Below are positions 26,469 through 35,400 of a DNA stretch of 64,000 nt, piece after piece. Under the pieces are notes generated by a model. It was not told the origin of the DNA and searched no databases. It saw only the letters and a list, made by a program, of their open reading frames with translations. The DNA is from Fabrea salina. Taxonomy: Eukaryota > Ciliophora > Heterotrichea > Heterotrichida > Fabreidae. Location of the stretch: the NCBI GenBank assembly GCA_022984795.1, contig JALIHJ010000036.1:186001-250000 (forward strand), written 5' to 3'. How positions within the stretch are numbered: position 1 is the stretch's first letter; each line of letters starts with the position of its first letter. A program made the position numbers and the translations under genes.

Positions 26469-27706
26469 TTAAGCATTTCAAAGTTTGAGTTTGTTGCAGA
26501 CTTCAGATAATCAAGTTTTTCTAGGGTTTGGGTTAAGTAACTCTGCAAGTCTTGTTTTTGAGAAGCTAAGTTTTGGACTCTGTTCAGGAGGATTTGTAGT
26601 TTTTTGTCTCTTGCTTTTTGGGCCTGTGCAAGTCTTTTGTTGGCTTCACTTAGTTCCAAGTCAGCCATGTTAAGGTTTTGTGTGTGTGTGGATTCTAAGT
26701 ACTTTTGGAATTCTAGTTCGCTGTAGCAAGTGCTGAGGTCTTTGGAGAGTTCTAGGATCTTGGTTTGGAGTGAAGCTGTTTCCTCACTGGTGGTTAGTTC
26801 TTCTATTTGAGAGCGGGCTTGGAGATCTCCTTTGTAGGTTTGTGCAAGTTCTGAGTCGGCAATTTCTAAGTTCCTTTTTAAACTGGACACTTTGCTTTCT
26901 AGGTAGTTTTGCTGGGATTGCAGGTTGTTGGTTTCGTAAGTGAGGTTTTCAAGCATCAAGTTGTCAGCAGAAATCTCTTTTTGGAGTTTTTGGATTTCAG
27001 AGTTTTGTTGGGATTGTTTTTTGAAGTGGTATTCTGTGTGTTTAGAGCTTGAAAGGCTCTGTGAGTTGCCTCTTTCACTTGTTTCTAAGTTAACTTTTTC
27101 CTGGAAAAGTTTTTCGAGTTTTTGCTTCTCTAAAAGAGTTTCTTGGACTTTACTAGAGTAAAAGTTGTACTCTTGTGTGAGTTGGTTTATGTAGCCCTGT
27201 TTGACTTGCAGGTTTCCAAGTAACTCAGAGTTTTCTTTTTGCATGTTTTTAACGACTAATTGCTTCCGGTCAATAGCTCTGGAAAACTCAGAAAGTACTC
27301 GCTGGAACTCTTTGGTGCTTTCTGCAGAGTTCAGTTGGCTTATGAAGTGGTCTAGTTGGGTGTAGACTTCCATGAGTTCTTCAGTGGAAATGCTTTCTAC
27401 TGAACCTCCAATCATGTTTACGTCTTCTATGAGACCAACAAGTGTTTTGAGGACTTGACTGGCCACTGCAGCTTTTACGAGTTGGTCTGGTTCAGTTCGG
27501 TACTCTTCCAGAAGGGTTTGGAGTCTTTTTTTGTTGTAGAAGTAGTCTTCTTGGATTTGACTAGTGAAGTTTGAAAGACTTGTGAGTTGTTTCAGTTGTT
27601 TGTGCAGCAAGGCATTGGCATCTTTAAGGTGCTCATTTTGGACTTTTAAGTGCTGAACTAAAGAGTCAGCTAGGGCTAAAGGCATCAAAAAGACTAACAG
27701 CTTCAT
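26465..27706 (-). CDS. secretory-pathway coiled-coil protein
   Basis: 413 residues. A short signal peptide (MKLLVFLMPLALADS, cleavage probably after ALA) is followed by nearly continuous coiled coil rich in Gln, Lys, Glu, Leu and Ser to the end (LEKLDYLKSATNSNFEMLN). There is no TM segment and there are few cysteines. I know no homologue. A secreted or granule-matrix structural role, as for ciliate trichocyst or pigment-granule matrix proteins, is possible but unproven. Same strand as the VHS/GAT gene, 21 bp downstream of it. Confidence 0.72.
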   Translation of the reverse strand: MKLLVFLMPLALADSLVQHLKVQNEHLKDANALLHKQLKQLTSLSNFTSQIQEDYFYNKKRLQTLLEEYRTEPDQLVKAAVASQVLKTLVGLIEDVNMIGGSVESISTEELMEVYTQLDHFISQLNSAESTKEFQRVLSEFSRAIDRKQLVVKNMQKENSELLGNLQVKQGYINQLTQEYNFYSSKVQETLLEKQKLEKLFQEKVNLETSERGNSQSLSSSKHTEYHFKKQSQQNSEIQKLQKEISADNLMLENLTYETNNLQSQQNYLESKVSSLKRNLEIADSELAQTYKGDLQARSQIEELTTSEETASLQTKILELSKDLSTCYSELEFQKYLESTHTQNLNMADLELSEANKRLAQAQKARDKKLQILLNRVQNLASQKQDLQSYLTQTLEKLDYLKSATNSNFEMLN

Positions 27707-27727
27707 TTTTAAATTTAAGATTTAGCA

Positions 27728-29401
27728 TTATTTGCGAGTGGGAAGGTCTGAAAAGTGCTCCTCAAAGGGGTCGTGAGCTGCAAAGGGGTTTGAGCTTTGC
27801 TGCTTAGGAGGTTCTTGGTAGTTCATGGGTCCTTGGTTCAAGTTTTGTGGAAGTCCCTGTGGATATTGATTTGGGTAAGCAAATCCTTGCATGTTTGGCA
27901 TTTGATTTGGAAACCCAAAAGCATTTCCTTGAGGGAAACCTTGAGGCGCTCTGTACCAAGGTTGTTGAGGTGCTTGAAAAGCTTGAGGCATGGGCTGCTG
28001 GGGCATATATTGTTGGGGCATACCTTGTTGAGGCATGCTTTGTTGAGGCATGCTTTGTTGGGGCATACCTTGTTGAGGCATACCTTGTTGAGGCATACCT
28101 TGTTGAGGCATATATTGTTGAGGCATACTTTGAGGTTGGGTCTTTTCTTCAGCAGAAAAAAGAATAGAAGTTAAGTCATAAGGGTTTGAAGAAGCACTAA
28201 CTCCGTTAGCTGGAGACTCATCCTCAGCTTCATCCAAAAGCAAGTCAGGGGGTGGTTCAAGTTTCCTAAATCCTTGATGAGGTTGGACTTCCTCTTCCTG
28301 CTTTTCTTCTTCTTTCAGTTCTTCTTTAAGTTCTTCTTTCTGTTCTTCATCGGGTTTGAAAGGTTCGCTTCCATAAACATACTTAAACAGATCTTCAAGG
28401 GGGTTTTCAGGAACTTCCAAAAAGTCGTCTCCCAGCAAGCTTAAAGGATCTTCACTGCCTTGGGGCTTTAGAATTCCCATGATTTCCTCTTTGGAAGCAT
28501 TTCTTTTAATAGCACTGGCAGCCTTTTTGAAACTCTCCATTTTGGAATTGACGTAGTCCATGATTCTGAGTAGTTCCTCAGTTTCTCCTTCTTCAGTGGA
28601 GTTTTCAGCTCTGTGACTTACAAACACAATCAGTTGTTTCTGTGACTGACGGCACTTCCTAACTAGTTCTTTGACTCGGGGCTCTTGCAGGTCCCTCATC
28701 TCCCTTGCACAGGCTATTTGTTCCTCTAGTTTAGGAAGGTTGCACTTAAGTGACTCGACGTCTTTTCTCAGGAGTTTAGGTTCCTCGTTTTCTTGGGGTT
28801 CGGGAGCGCGTTGGGGAGGTGCAGAGGGTTCTGAGTGGAACTGCCCTTCCATTTCAGCAAGTTCAAAAGCAGGAGAAGGTTCTCCTTCAAACTTAATCAT
28901 AAAGCGTTCGTTGGGGTCTCGTTTGGGAAAAGGCAGGCTTTCCTTGCGGAGCTCTCGGTAAGTGCGCATGAAGCAAGGGTACTTGTCTTCGTGCATCATG
29001 AAAGTGTCAGCCCAGAGCTGAACTAGTGCCAGGACCCTGTTTTCGATTTCCCGCCAGCCTTGGCTTTTGTACATGCCTGCTAGTTTTTCTACTAAGTTAA
29101 GTCGCTTCCTTTTGCGCTTAAGTAATTGCACGAGGCTAGGCATGAACTCCCGGTTGTTGACGTATCTGTGGAAGTGCATGTTGCAGTTCTTCACACACGT
29201 TTCGAAAAGCGTCAGTGTCAGCTGTATGGTTTTCAAGTCTGTGGATCTGAAGAGTTGCTTGAAGTATTCGATTCCTTCAAGGCAGTACCTTCTTCGGGAG
29301 TTCATTCGGTCAGCTATTTCCAGGTTGAGTCCGTAGTCAGGTTCTTGAAGCTCCTCAGAAGTTGCTCTTTCGAAAAGGTCGATGAGCTTCGGGTTTGACA
29401 T
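27728..29401 (-). CDS. VHS/GAT-domain endosomal adaptor (TOM1/GGA-like)
   Basis: 557 residues. The VHS domain occupies about 1-150 (LIDLFERATSEELQEPDYGL, TLTLFETCVKNCNMHFHRYV). A GAT-type helical bundle lies near 215-310 (DVESLKCNLPKLEEQIACAR, with LLRIMDYVN). An acidic linker follows, including DLLLDEAEDE (clathrin-box-like) and ELKEELKEEE. A repeated MPQQ tract lies near 432-480, then SNPFAAHDPF, which combines NPF (EH-domain) and DPF (adaptor appendage) motifs. This layout fits ubiquitin-cargo sorting adaptors of the TOM1/TOL/GGA group acting on endosomes. No gamma-ear is seen, which favours TOM1/TOL. Confidence 0.88.
   Translation of the reverse strand: MSNPKLIDLFERATSEELQEPDYGLNLEIADRMNSRRRYCLEGIEYFKQLFRSTDLKTIQLTLTLFETCVKNCNMHFHRYVNNREFMPSLVQLLKRKRKRLNLVEKLAGMYKSQGWREIENRVLALVQLWADTFMMHEDKYPCFMRTYRELRKESLPFPKRDPNERFMIKFEGEPSPAFELAEMEGQFHSEPSAPPQRAPEPQENEEPKLLRKDVESLKCNLPKLEEQIACAREMRDLQEPRVKELVRKCRQSQKQLIVFVSHRAENSTEEGETEELLRIMDYVNSKMESFKKAASAIKRNASKEEIMGILKPQGSEDPLSLLGDDFLEVPENPLEDLFKYVYGSEPFKPDEEQKEELKEELKEEEKQEEEVQPHQGFRKLEPPPDLLLDEAEDESPANGVSASSNPYDLTSILFSAEEKTQPQSMPQQYMPQQGMPQQGMPQQGMPQQSMPQQSMPQQGMPQQYMPQQPMPQAFQAPQQPWYRAPQGFPQGNAFGFPNQMPNMQGFAYPNQYPQGLPQNLNQGPMNYQEPPKQQSSNPFAAHDPFEEHFSDLPTRK
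27984..28132 (-). repeat. 15-bp coding tandem repeat (MPQQ-x)
   Basis: About ten copies of a 15-bp unit, on the plus strand close to TTGTTGAGGCATACC, encode MPQQ followed by G, S, Y or P. Length variation between alleles is likely. Confidence 0.9.
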
Positions 29402-29473
29402 TTATTATTTTTGTGTCATATATCTTAGGTTTCAGCTTGTTACTTAGTTTAACGATCTACAAAAGAGTTAGTT

Positions 29474-30301
29474 TTAGTCGAAGTGGAGTTGCTTGGAGTT
29501 CCTTTGTCTGCGAAGGTCTTGCTTGTCAGGGGACATTCCTGGGGTTTTTACTTTGATTCTTTTGGTTCTTTTTTTGGGTTGGGGTTTTGGGGACTCCGAC
29601 TTGAGGGCTCCAGGTTCGTGTTTTTCGAGGAGGTTGGCCATTTCTCTAATGAAGGTTCCTACACTGGCTTCTGTAGTGCGGAGTTTCTTTTTAAGTAACT
29701 GATTCTGTTCAAGGGCTTGCTGGAGTTTCTTTTTGTGGTTTGAAGAAGCTGAGCCGAGCGAAAAGTTTTCTTTTTGGAGCTTAGTGAGTCTTTTCTGGAG
29801 TTCTGGACTGACGTTTTGCACTCGCAAAGCATCCATTCCTTTCTGCAAGTGCTTGAGTTTCTTTAACTTGAAGAAGTGCCAAACAGTTTCTAGGGCTCCT
29901 TTAAGTGTGTTTAGGGAACACTTGATTTGGTCTTCTTCCAAAGACTTCTTTTGGGCTGCAGCTTTTGAAAACTGGTAAAAGGCAGACTTAAGATCTATAG
30001 CGTCGAACTTGCGGCGGATAGCTATGAGTTTCATGACGTCCATCTCAAGTCTGAAAGCTACTGCGTGGAACTTAGTTGTGAAGCTTTGGGTTTCTAGAGT
30101 GGCAATGGTTTTGTCAAAGTCTTGTTTTTGCTTTTTGAGTTTATTATTTTGGTTCTTAATAAAGTACTTGCAGTTAGTTATACAGGCTTCAGCCTGGGTT
30201 TTGTCTTTGAGTAAGGCTTCAATTTTTTGGAGCGTTAAGTTCCTGGGGTCCAAGCTTTCATTTTTAAGGGATTTTTGAAAGGTGCCACTGGAGTCCTCCA
30301 T
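29474..30301 (-). CDS. unknown coiled-coil protein with basic tail
   Basis: 275 residues. It is predominantly helical with heptads (LKKQKQDFDKTIATLETQ, LQQALEQNQLLKKKLRTTE) and ends in a Lys/Pro-rich tail (PKPQPKKRTKRIKV). No signal peptide, TM helix or named domain is visible. Basal-body or cytoskeletal roles are common for such ciliate proteins, but nothing here shows it. Start codons of this and the plus-strand gene at 30371 are 69 bp apart. Confidence 0.65.
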   Translation of the reverse strand: MEDSSGTFQKSLKNESLDPRNLTLQKIEALLKDKTQAEACITNCKYFIKNQNNKLKKQKQDFDKTIATLETQSFTTKFHAVAFRLEMDVMKLIAIRRKFDAIDLKSAFYQFSKAAAQKKSLEEDQIKCSLNTLKGALETVWHFFKLKKLKHLQKGMDALRVQNVSPELQKRLTKLQKENFSLGSASSNHKKKLQQALEQNQLLKKKLRTTEASVGTFIREMANLLEKHEPGALKSESPKPQPKKRTKRIKVKTPGMSPDKQDLRRQRNSKQLHFD

Positions 30302-30370
30302 CCTTTTTCAAATAATTATGCAAGTACTTCCAGATTTTAAAATTCACTTAACTCCTTTACTTGTAAAAAA

Positions 30371-30800
30371 ATGACTTTATTTGGGATACTTAAGTCGGTC
30401 AGCAGGTCTTTTACCCAATTTCTAAGGTTCAAGCCACTGCGCCTTTACAGGTTTTCAGCATCCAAGAGTAAGACTTACTGCAGCTTTTAACGAAAAAATC
30501 TTCCTAGATTCATTTTCTAACAAGAAGTTCAACAAGAACGAAGTGATTGGGCTGCTTTGGCACCTGCCAAACTACTCAAAGAACTCCAAAAGCACTGCCA
30601 GGGGCTACCTAGGAGTGCTTGAGCCTCCTGTTTCAGGAGTAGAGTATTGCTACCAAGACGGAGTGGTTTGCAGAAAGCAACACAGGGTTGCTCTGAGACG
30701 TTTCCTTGATGCAATCAGTTCTACCGAAAGTGAGTACTTTTCCGATATCGTCAGTGACTTGGATACTACTCATTCTTCGCTTGTATACGATTCTGATTAG
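30371..30800 (+). CDS. unknown small protein with 16-nt intron
   Basis: Exons 30371-30467 and 30484-30800 give 137 residues ending in TAG. The first 32 residues (MTLFGILKSVSRSFTQFL, FKPLRLYRFSASK) are basic and hydrophobic without acidic residues, like a mitochondrial targeting sequence. The rest includes NKNEVIGLLWHLPNYSKNS and an acidic Ser/Asp end. I do not recognise the family. The gene model is supported because the first exon gives an ATG, a plausible presequence and a splice with the local intron pattern. Confidence 0.6.
30468..30483 (+). other. 16-nt intron
   Basis: GTAAGACTTACTGCAG, A at position 10. Splicing (phase 1) joins ASK-T-FNEKIFLD and removes the in-frame stop at the start of the intron (TAA at 30469-30471). 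Confidence 0.8.
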
Positions 30801-30860
30801 CTTAAGTGTTAACCTAACTGATGTTTTAAGTTACGTTTGAACTGTGAAGTTTTTATGCAA

Positions 30861-31489
30861 TTAAAGTGTTCTGTAGAGTTGGTGGGTATGCCCTGAAGTT
30901 TTGTTTTTGAGAGTCATGGACTCAAAGTTTGTCTCAAAGTCTCGTTTGACTACTTTGATGGACACATCTGTGCCCTCTTTCCAGGCTTTTTCAAGGATTT
31001 CTGAGTTTCCTGTTAAAGTTTTTGTCCCTGAAACTCCACCTGGGCTTTTGAGTTCGCGGAGGAGGTTTCCTCATAATGGGTCTGAAGTTCTTAAAAGCAA
31101 TATCGCTTTGTGTGAAGTTGACCAAGTCTAGGTTGTACAACTTGCCTTTGCAAGGCAACACAAGACAAGGAATTTTGGCTTCAAAGGCCTGTTCAATTTG
31201 ATTATAAGTTTCTAGGTCGTAGGGCGTCCAAAAATAGTCACTGAACAGTACCGGTGGTTTTCTTGGTTCAAAAAAGGCATGGCCTTTACTAGTCCTATTA
31301 AGATGTGCTTGGCTTTTGGTGGGCTGCAACTCCAGCTTGATTCCTTTCGACTAAAAAGCACCCAGTTTGTCTTAGTATTTTGACTCTGTAGGACTTAGCC
31401 ACTTCACTTACTTTTCCAGAAGAAACTAAGCGTTTAGCTATTTGTTCATTGCAGTAAACTTGGTACACAATATCGTTATTCTCTTCCAT
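30861..31489 (-). CDS. WWE-domain protein, reading frame interrupted
   Basis: Starts MEENNDIVYQVYCNEQIAKR (possibly a degenerate KH-like fold). A 16-nt intron (31336-31351) leads into a WWE-like domain: YFWTPYDLETYNQIEQAFEA, then GKLYNLDLVNFTQSD and FRPIMRK. That frame stops at TGA 30991-30993. One base over, a second WWE-like block continues: EILEKAWKEGTDVSIKVV, then DFETNFESMTLKNKTSG and a TAA at 30861. The two blocks align with each other, so the second belongs to the gene; one base must be skipped between them, possibly in the A5 run near 31016-31020. WWE domains bind poly(ADP-ribose) or occur in ubiquitin ligases and PARPs. The gene may be decaying or the assembly may hold an extra base. 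Confidence 0.68.
31336..31351 (-). other. 16-nt intron in WWE gene (less typical)
   Basis: Minus-strand GTCGAAAGGAATCAAG. It joins GCFL to LELQPTKSQAHL in frame and has A at position 10, but the donor is GTCG rather than GTA and the acceptor is AAG. Confidence 0.55.
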
Positions 31490-31500
31490 TTTGAGATTTT
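31490..31500. promoter_or_regulatory. 11-bp spacer between divergent start codons
   Basis: TTTGAGATTTT separates the WWE-gene ATG (minus) and the CCT-gene ATG (plus). It is too short for two separate promoters outside coding sequence. Confidence 0.35.
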
Positions 31501-32025
31501 ATGTTTAGCTTCAATATGTTTCCCTTCAAAAGCAATGATTTCTGCGAAGAAGGAAATGAGAACTCGTTTTTTTCCATGGAAGTCCCTGGTTTTCCTTTTC
31601 CGCAAATGCCAATGTTTCCTGACTTCTCCGAAATGCTTTTTCCTAAAGTAGAAACAGGGGAATTCCAACTAGAACAAGAACCCAAACTCCCTGATTTCCA
31701 AGACCCTACTCCTCTCGTCCCCCAGCACTTTGAGCCTTTTAACTCTTGGCAAGACACCGAAAAACTACAAGTCACCCCCCATTCTGACTTCCTCCCTAAG
31801 CCTGTAGTGCCTTTACCCGGAAACAAAAAGATAGGAACTATTTCGCTTCAAGAAAGGAAAGTTAAAATCCAACGCTTTCTCGAGAAAAGAAAACGCAGAA
31901 GTTTCACCAAAAAAGTCAATTACCAGTGTAGAAAACGCGTTGCTGACACCAGAGTCCGGGTAAGGGGCCGGTTCATTACAAAAGCTGAAGCAGCGGCTCT
32001 GCAACGCTCTGAACAAAGAAACTAA
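31501..32025 (+). CDS. CCT-motif protein
   Basis: 174 residues. The N-terminal two thirds are Phe/Pro/Met-rich low complexity (MFSFNMFPF, PGFPFPQMPMFPDF). A C-terminal CCT motif spans about 118-162: RKVKIQRFLEKRKRRSF, TKKVNYQCRKRVADTRVRV and RGRF. This is the pattern of the CCT domain of plant CONSTANS/TOC1 proteins, where it binds DNA with NF-Y subunits and carries a nuclear localisation signal. CCT-only proteins are known outside plants, including protists. A transcription-factor role is inferred. Start codon is 11 bp from the divergent WWE gene. Confidence 0.82.
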   Translation: MFSFNMFPFKSNDFCEEGNENSFFSMEVPGFPFPQMPMFPDFSEMLFPKVETGEFQLEQEPKLPDFQDPTPLVPQHFEPFNSWQDTEKLQVTPHSDFLPKPVVPLPGNKKIGTISLQERKVKIQRFLEKRKRRSFTKKVNYQCRKRVADTRVRVRGRFITKAEAAALQRSEQRN

Positions 32026-32038
32026 AAGAAATAATTAA

Positions 32039-32578
32039 CTAAGGTAAGTCACCCTCTTCGTCAACGAACCTTTGCCACTGCTGGCGGGTGATGATAGAGT
32101 CGTCAGGCTTTGTTTCGTGGTAGAGCTGAGTAGGGTACCTGTTCTCGGGGTTGACCCAAATCCTTCTTCCAAGGGTCTTCAAGTAGTTCTCCTCAGGTTG
32201 GTAAATAGGGTACCTAGCTCGCTCGTCCCACTTTTTGTTGATTAGCTTGCGCAAACAAGCTTTGTAAAGGAATCTTTCTTCTTCGCACTCCCAAAGTTTT
32301 TCTTTAACACCCTCAGGAATAGGCTGGTCCCAAGTAAAAGTTCTGGAGTTTCTAGGGCCCTTCTCGAGTTCAGAGTTTTCAATTAAATCCGGCCTGAGTC
32401 GTCCATCAGTGATGAGTCGCGGCCACATTGTAGGCCAATTGGGGTGAAATACTTCAGTGTGTTTAGGGACTGCGTCCACTAAGCACTCTTCATAAGCCAA
32501 CATGTAGTCCATGCAAGGCGTGGTATCGTGAACTGGTGGTACCGTTATGGGCACATTCCAAGAATAGATGCTCGACAT
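32039..32578 (-). CDS. twin CX9C mitochondrial-type protein
   Basis: 179 residues. Two CX9C motifs are visible: CMDYMLAYEEC near 22 and CEEERFLYKAC near 97. This is the hallmark of CHCH proteins oxidised by MIA40 in the mitochondrial intermembrane space. The spacing between the motifs (about 65 residues) is longer than in a classical CHCH hairpin. The remainder is rich in Pro, Trp, Tyr and charged residues (IYQPEENYLKTLGRRIWV). Such proteins are frequent accessory subunits of respiratory complexes; which complex is unknown. Ends in TAG. Confidence 0.7.
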   Translation of the reverse strand: MSSIYSWNVPITVPPVHDTTPCMDYMLAYEECLVDAVPKHTEVFHPNWPTMWPRLITDGRLRPDLIENSELEKGPRNSRTFTWDQPIPEGVKEKLWECEEERFLYKACLRKLINKKWDERARYPIYQPEENYLKTLGRRIWVNPENRYPTQLYHETKPDDSIITRQQWQRFVDEEGDLP

Positions 32579-32713
32579 TTAATATTATTTCTTAAAACTT
32601 ACTCCTCATTGGACTTATTAATTATTCTCCACAGTCCACTTCTAGACTTTGAAACCCTTCTTAACTGAGTTTCAAGAAGATGCTTTGAATAATTTCAACA
32701 CTCTAATAAATTA

Positions 32714-34117
32714 ATGGAAAGGTATAAGGTCATCAAAACGGTAGGAGACGGGACCTACGGTTCAGTACTCAAAGCTGTGAATAGATCCAACGGAGAAGTA
32801 GTGGCAATCAAGAAAATGAAGAAGAAATTCTATACCTGGGACGAATGTTTAGCGCTCAGGGAAATCAAATCCCTGAGGAAGTTATCCCACCCCAACATAG
32901 TCAAACTCAAAGAAGTAATTCGGGTCAACGACGAACTTCACTTGGTTTTTGACTACTTGGACGAAAACATCTACCAACTTATGAAAAACCGAACAGATTA
33001 CTTCCCTGAATCAGAAATCAGGTCAATGATGCATCAAACCTTCCAAGGTCTTGCTTACTGCCACAAACAAGGGTTCTTCCACAGGGACTTGAAGCCCGAA
33101 AACATCATGTGCACCAAAGGAGTTTGCAAGGTCGCGGACTTCGGACTCGCGAGGGAGGTTCGCAGCAGACCTCCTTTCACAGACTACGTCAGCACAAGGT
33201 GGTACCGTGCTCCTGAACTGCTTCTGCGCTCAACTAACTACAACTCTCCAGTTGATATCTTTGCAATGGGCTGCATCATGGCTGAACTCTACACCCTGCG
33301 GCCCCTTGCGCCTGGTTCTAACGAGTCAGACCAAATGCAAAAACTAGTCCACGTGCTGGGAACTCCTTCTCAAGACTCCTGGAAAGAAGGCTACCGACTT
33401 GCTGCCCAAATGGGGTACAGGTTCCCACAGTCAATGGGTGTTTCTTTGAGAGACATTATTCCAAAGGCTTCGCCCCAGGCCATAGACTTGCTTCAGTCTT
33501 TACTGAGTTGGGACCCCAAAGACCGCCCCACTGCTTCTGAGGTTCTGAACCACCCTTACTTTGCTGAGTTCCAGAACCCCAACGTTCTTTCTCCAGAAGA
33601 AGTTAACTCAAGAGGCAACATTGAAAGTAGAGGAGTGCCTTCTGCCTTGAAAAGAACTAACTCCAAGTGGTCCCAAGGCAGTTCTAGAATTGGCGGAAAC
33701 AGTTCTAAAGGAAGGTGGAACATCAAACCTACTATGCCTGTAATTGATACCAAAAAGGAATTTGCTTTGCCTAAACTCAGGGAAGTTCCTGAAAACAGTT
33801 TTAAGAAACAGTACAAGATGCCACCTACTTATCAAATCCAAAACCCTCCTGAAAGATTTAATTTTCAAGCCAACAAGGAAGAAAAGCCACTCCCTCCTAT
33901 TTCTGGGTACCTTGGAAGAAAGGTCCCTTCGAGAAACAAGCCCGAAAACGATTATGTAAGTAGACACCAACAAAGGTTTCCTCAGCCCAAGCCCTCTGCG
34001 CTGCCCCCAATGCGAGGAATGGGCACTGTGGGCAACAGTATCATAAACTCCCGAGTCCAACCTAGAGGCATGCAAAAACCTTCGGTGCTCCCTGCAATCG
34101 GAAGGCATAGATTCTAA
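32714..34117 (+). CDS. MAK/ICK-type (RCK family) protein kinase
   Basis: 467 residues. The kinase domain spans residues 1-290: GDGTYGSV loop, VAIKKM lysine, [11 protein letters not shown] catalytic loop, ADFGLAREV, and the activation-loop TDY in [19 protein letters not shown] with the MAK/ICK layout identifies the RCK group (Chlamydomonas LF4), kinases that limit cilium length and act on intraflagellar transport. The C-terminal 175 residues are basic, Pro/Ser/Asn-rich and probably disordered, as is usual in this family. The upstream 135 bp is one of the longer intergenic gaps here. Confidence 0.94.
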   Translation: MERYKVIKTVGDGTYGSVLKAVNRSNGEVVAIKKMKKKFYTWDECLALREIKSLRKLSHPNIVKLKEVIRVNDELHLVFDYLDENIYQLMKNRTDYFPESEIRSMMHQTFQGLAYCHKQGFFHRDLKPENIMCTKGVCKVADFGLAREVRSRPPFTDYVSTRWYRAPELLLRSTNYNSPVDIFAMGCIMAELYTLRPLAPGSNESDQMQKLVHVLGTPSQDSWKEGYRLAAQMGYRFPQSMGVSLRDIIPKASPQAIDLLQSLLSWDPKDRPTASEVLNHPYFAEFQNPNVLSPEEVNSRGNIESRGVPSALKRTNSKWSQGSSRIGGNSSKGRWNIKPTMPVIDTKKEFALPKLREVPENSFKKQYKMPPTYQIQNPPERFNFQANKEEKPLPPISGYLGRKVPSRNKPENDYVSRHQQRFPQPKPSALPPMRGMGTVGNSIINSRVQPRGMQKPSVLPAIGRHRF

Positions 34118-34137
34118 TGTATTAAGTAAATTTAAGA

Positions 34138-35394
34138 TTACCTGGACTTAGGAGTACATCCAGGGGCACTTTGGTTAGTTTTACAGCAAGACCAACAAAC
34201 CACTCCAAGTGAAGGGTCCATTTCAAACTTTCCAGGGTGGTACTTTTCTATAAGGTTGTTCATGGCTTGCCGCATTCCTGCGACTTCAGCCCTGTACTCT
34301 TGACTGGAGACTTGGAGTTTCTCCTGAGAGTTTTCTTGCTTGAGTTGGTCGAGTTCCTTTTTGAGTTCTTCAAGTTTCTCTGCTATGAGTTGCTGGAAGT
34401 CTTGGAACTGTTGTTGCGAAGAAAACACTGAGTCAGCTGCCGATAGCAAGTGGCCTGTGTGTCTAGAAAGGGTTTTGCATTCTTTTTGCCACTGTTCAAG
34501 TTTTTCTTGGTGTTGTTGCATTTCTTCAATGCGTTTCCAAGTTTCTTCAAGTCTTTGTTCGGCGTTTTGGGACTTGTTGCGTACTTGTTCAAGAGACTGA
34601 TGCATGGACTCGTAGGCTGATTTTTGCTCTTCGACCCAAGAGTTCTTTTGGCGTCTGAGGTCCTGCAGGGCGTTTTCAACACTTTCCCTGGCGTTTTCGA
34701 CCCTTTCTTTTTTGAGCTGCGAAATGTTTTCGGAGTTCTCAGAGACTTGTCGGTTGATAGCTTCTACTTTAGCTTTGAGTTTTTTCTGTTCTTCGTGGAG
34801 GTGTTCTACTTCGTTTTTCAGTTCTGAGGAAGACTTCCGGGAGTTGTCTATTACTTCTTCTTTAAGTTGCACTGCTTTGCGCAACAGAGCCCTGAGTTCT
34901 TCGTTTTCTTTTTGCAAGTTCGACAGAGACTCCTCGTAAGAATTAATGCGCGCTTCCAAAGTTTCTAGTTTTTGTATGGATTCTGATGATACTGGGGGAA
35001 TGTTTTCCGTGTTCTGGAGTGAGTTCTTGATTTTGTCAATTTGGGCAGGCAAGTCTAACTCTGTAAGGGGAAGGAGTTGTTCCTGGTGGTTTTTGAAATC
35101 CTGTTCTAGTGACTCAATTTTACTATAAATAGAAGGAAGCACAGGAAGTTGCTCTAGGTGACTCTGCAGCCACTCAGACACTGCTTCTGCAGATTCGGGC
35201 TCAAGGATTCCTTCTGTCAACTTTTTGACTATGAGTGGGTCTGACACTGGGCAGTTCTCTTCACAAACTGATAACTTAAGAAGTTCCAAACTCATGCACA
35301 CTTTACAACAGTCGTCTTTTGCGAAGCTGTCAACCATCTCAGCTTTGATCTTCAAAAGGTCTTCCCAGTCCTCTTGTCTTTTGTCAAAGTCCAT
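34138..35394 (-). CDS. coiled-coil protein with cysteine-rich ends
   Basis: 418 residues. The N-terminal 60 residues include DDCCKVCMSLELLKLSVC and ENCP. A coiled coil from about 80 to 385 carries long Glu/Gln/Lys heptads (LRALLRKAVQLKEEVI, EEMQQHQEKLEQWQKE). The last 30 residues hold another Cys cluster (GVVCWSCCKTNQSAPGC). The paired Cys clusters suggest metal binding at both ends. No named family recognised. It is last in the seven-gene minus-strand run, 6 bp after the MSH2-like gene. Confidence 0.7.
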   Translation of the reverse strand: MDFDKRQEDWEDLLKIKAEMVDSFAKDDCCKVCMSLELLKLSVCEENCPVSDPLIVKKLTEGILEPESAEAVSEWLQSHLEQLPVLPSIYSKIESLEQDFKNHQEQLLPLTELDLPAQIDKIKNSLQNTENIPPVSSESIQKLETLEARINSYEESLSNLQKENEELRALLRKAVQLKEEVIDNSRKSSSELKNEVEHLHEEQKKLKAKVEAINRQVSENSENISQLKKERVENARESVENALQDLRRQKNSWVEEQKSAYESMHQSLEQVRNKSQNAEQRLEETWKRIEEMQQHQEKLEQWQKECKTLSRHTGHLLSAADSVFSSQQQFQDFQQLIAEKLEELKKELDQLKQENSQEKLQVSSQEYRAEVAGMRQAMNNLIEKYHPGKFEMDPSLGVVCWSCCKTNQSAPGCTPKSR

Positions 35395-35400
35395 TTTGAA

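Noticed and set aside
27847-28167. Open plus-strand frame of about 106 codons through the MPQQ repeat
   Set aside because: It is the antisense of a 15-bp tandem repeat, so it stays open automatically and encodes only repetitive EAYLV-like units.
30997-31021. 25-nt GT...AG segment in the WWE gene as an intron
   Set aside because: It would repair the frame, but no other intron here exceeds 16 nt and it lacks the GTA donor and A10 pattern.
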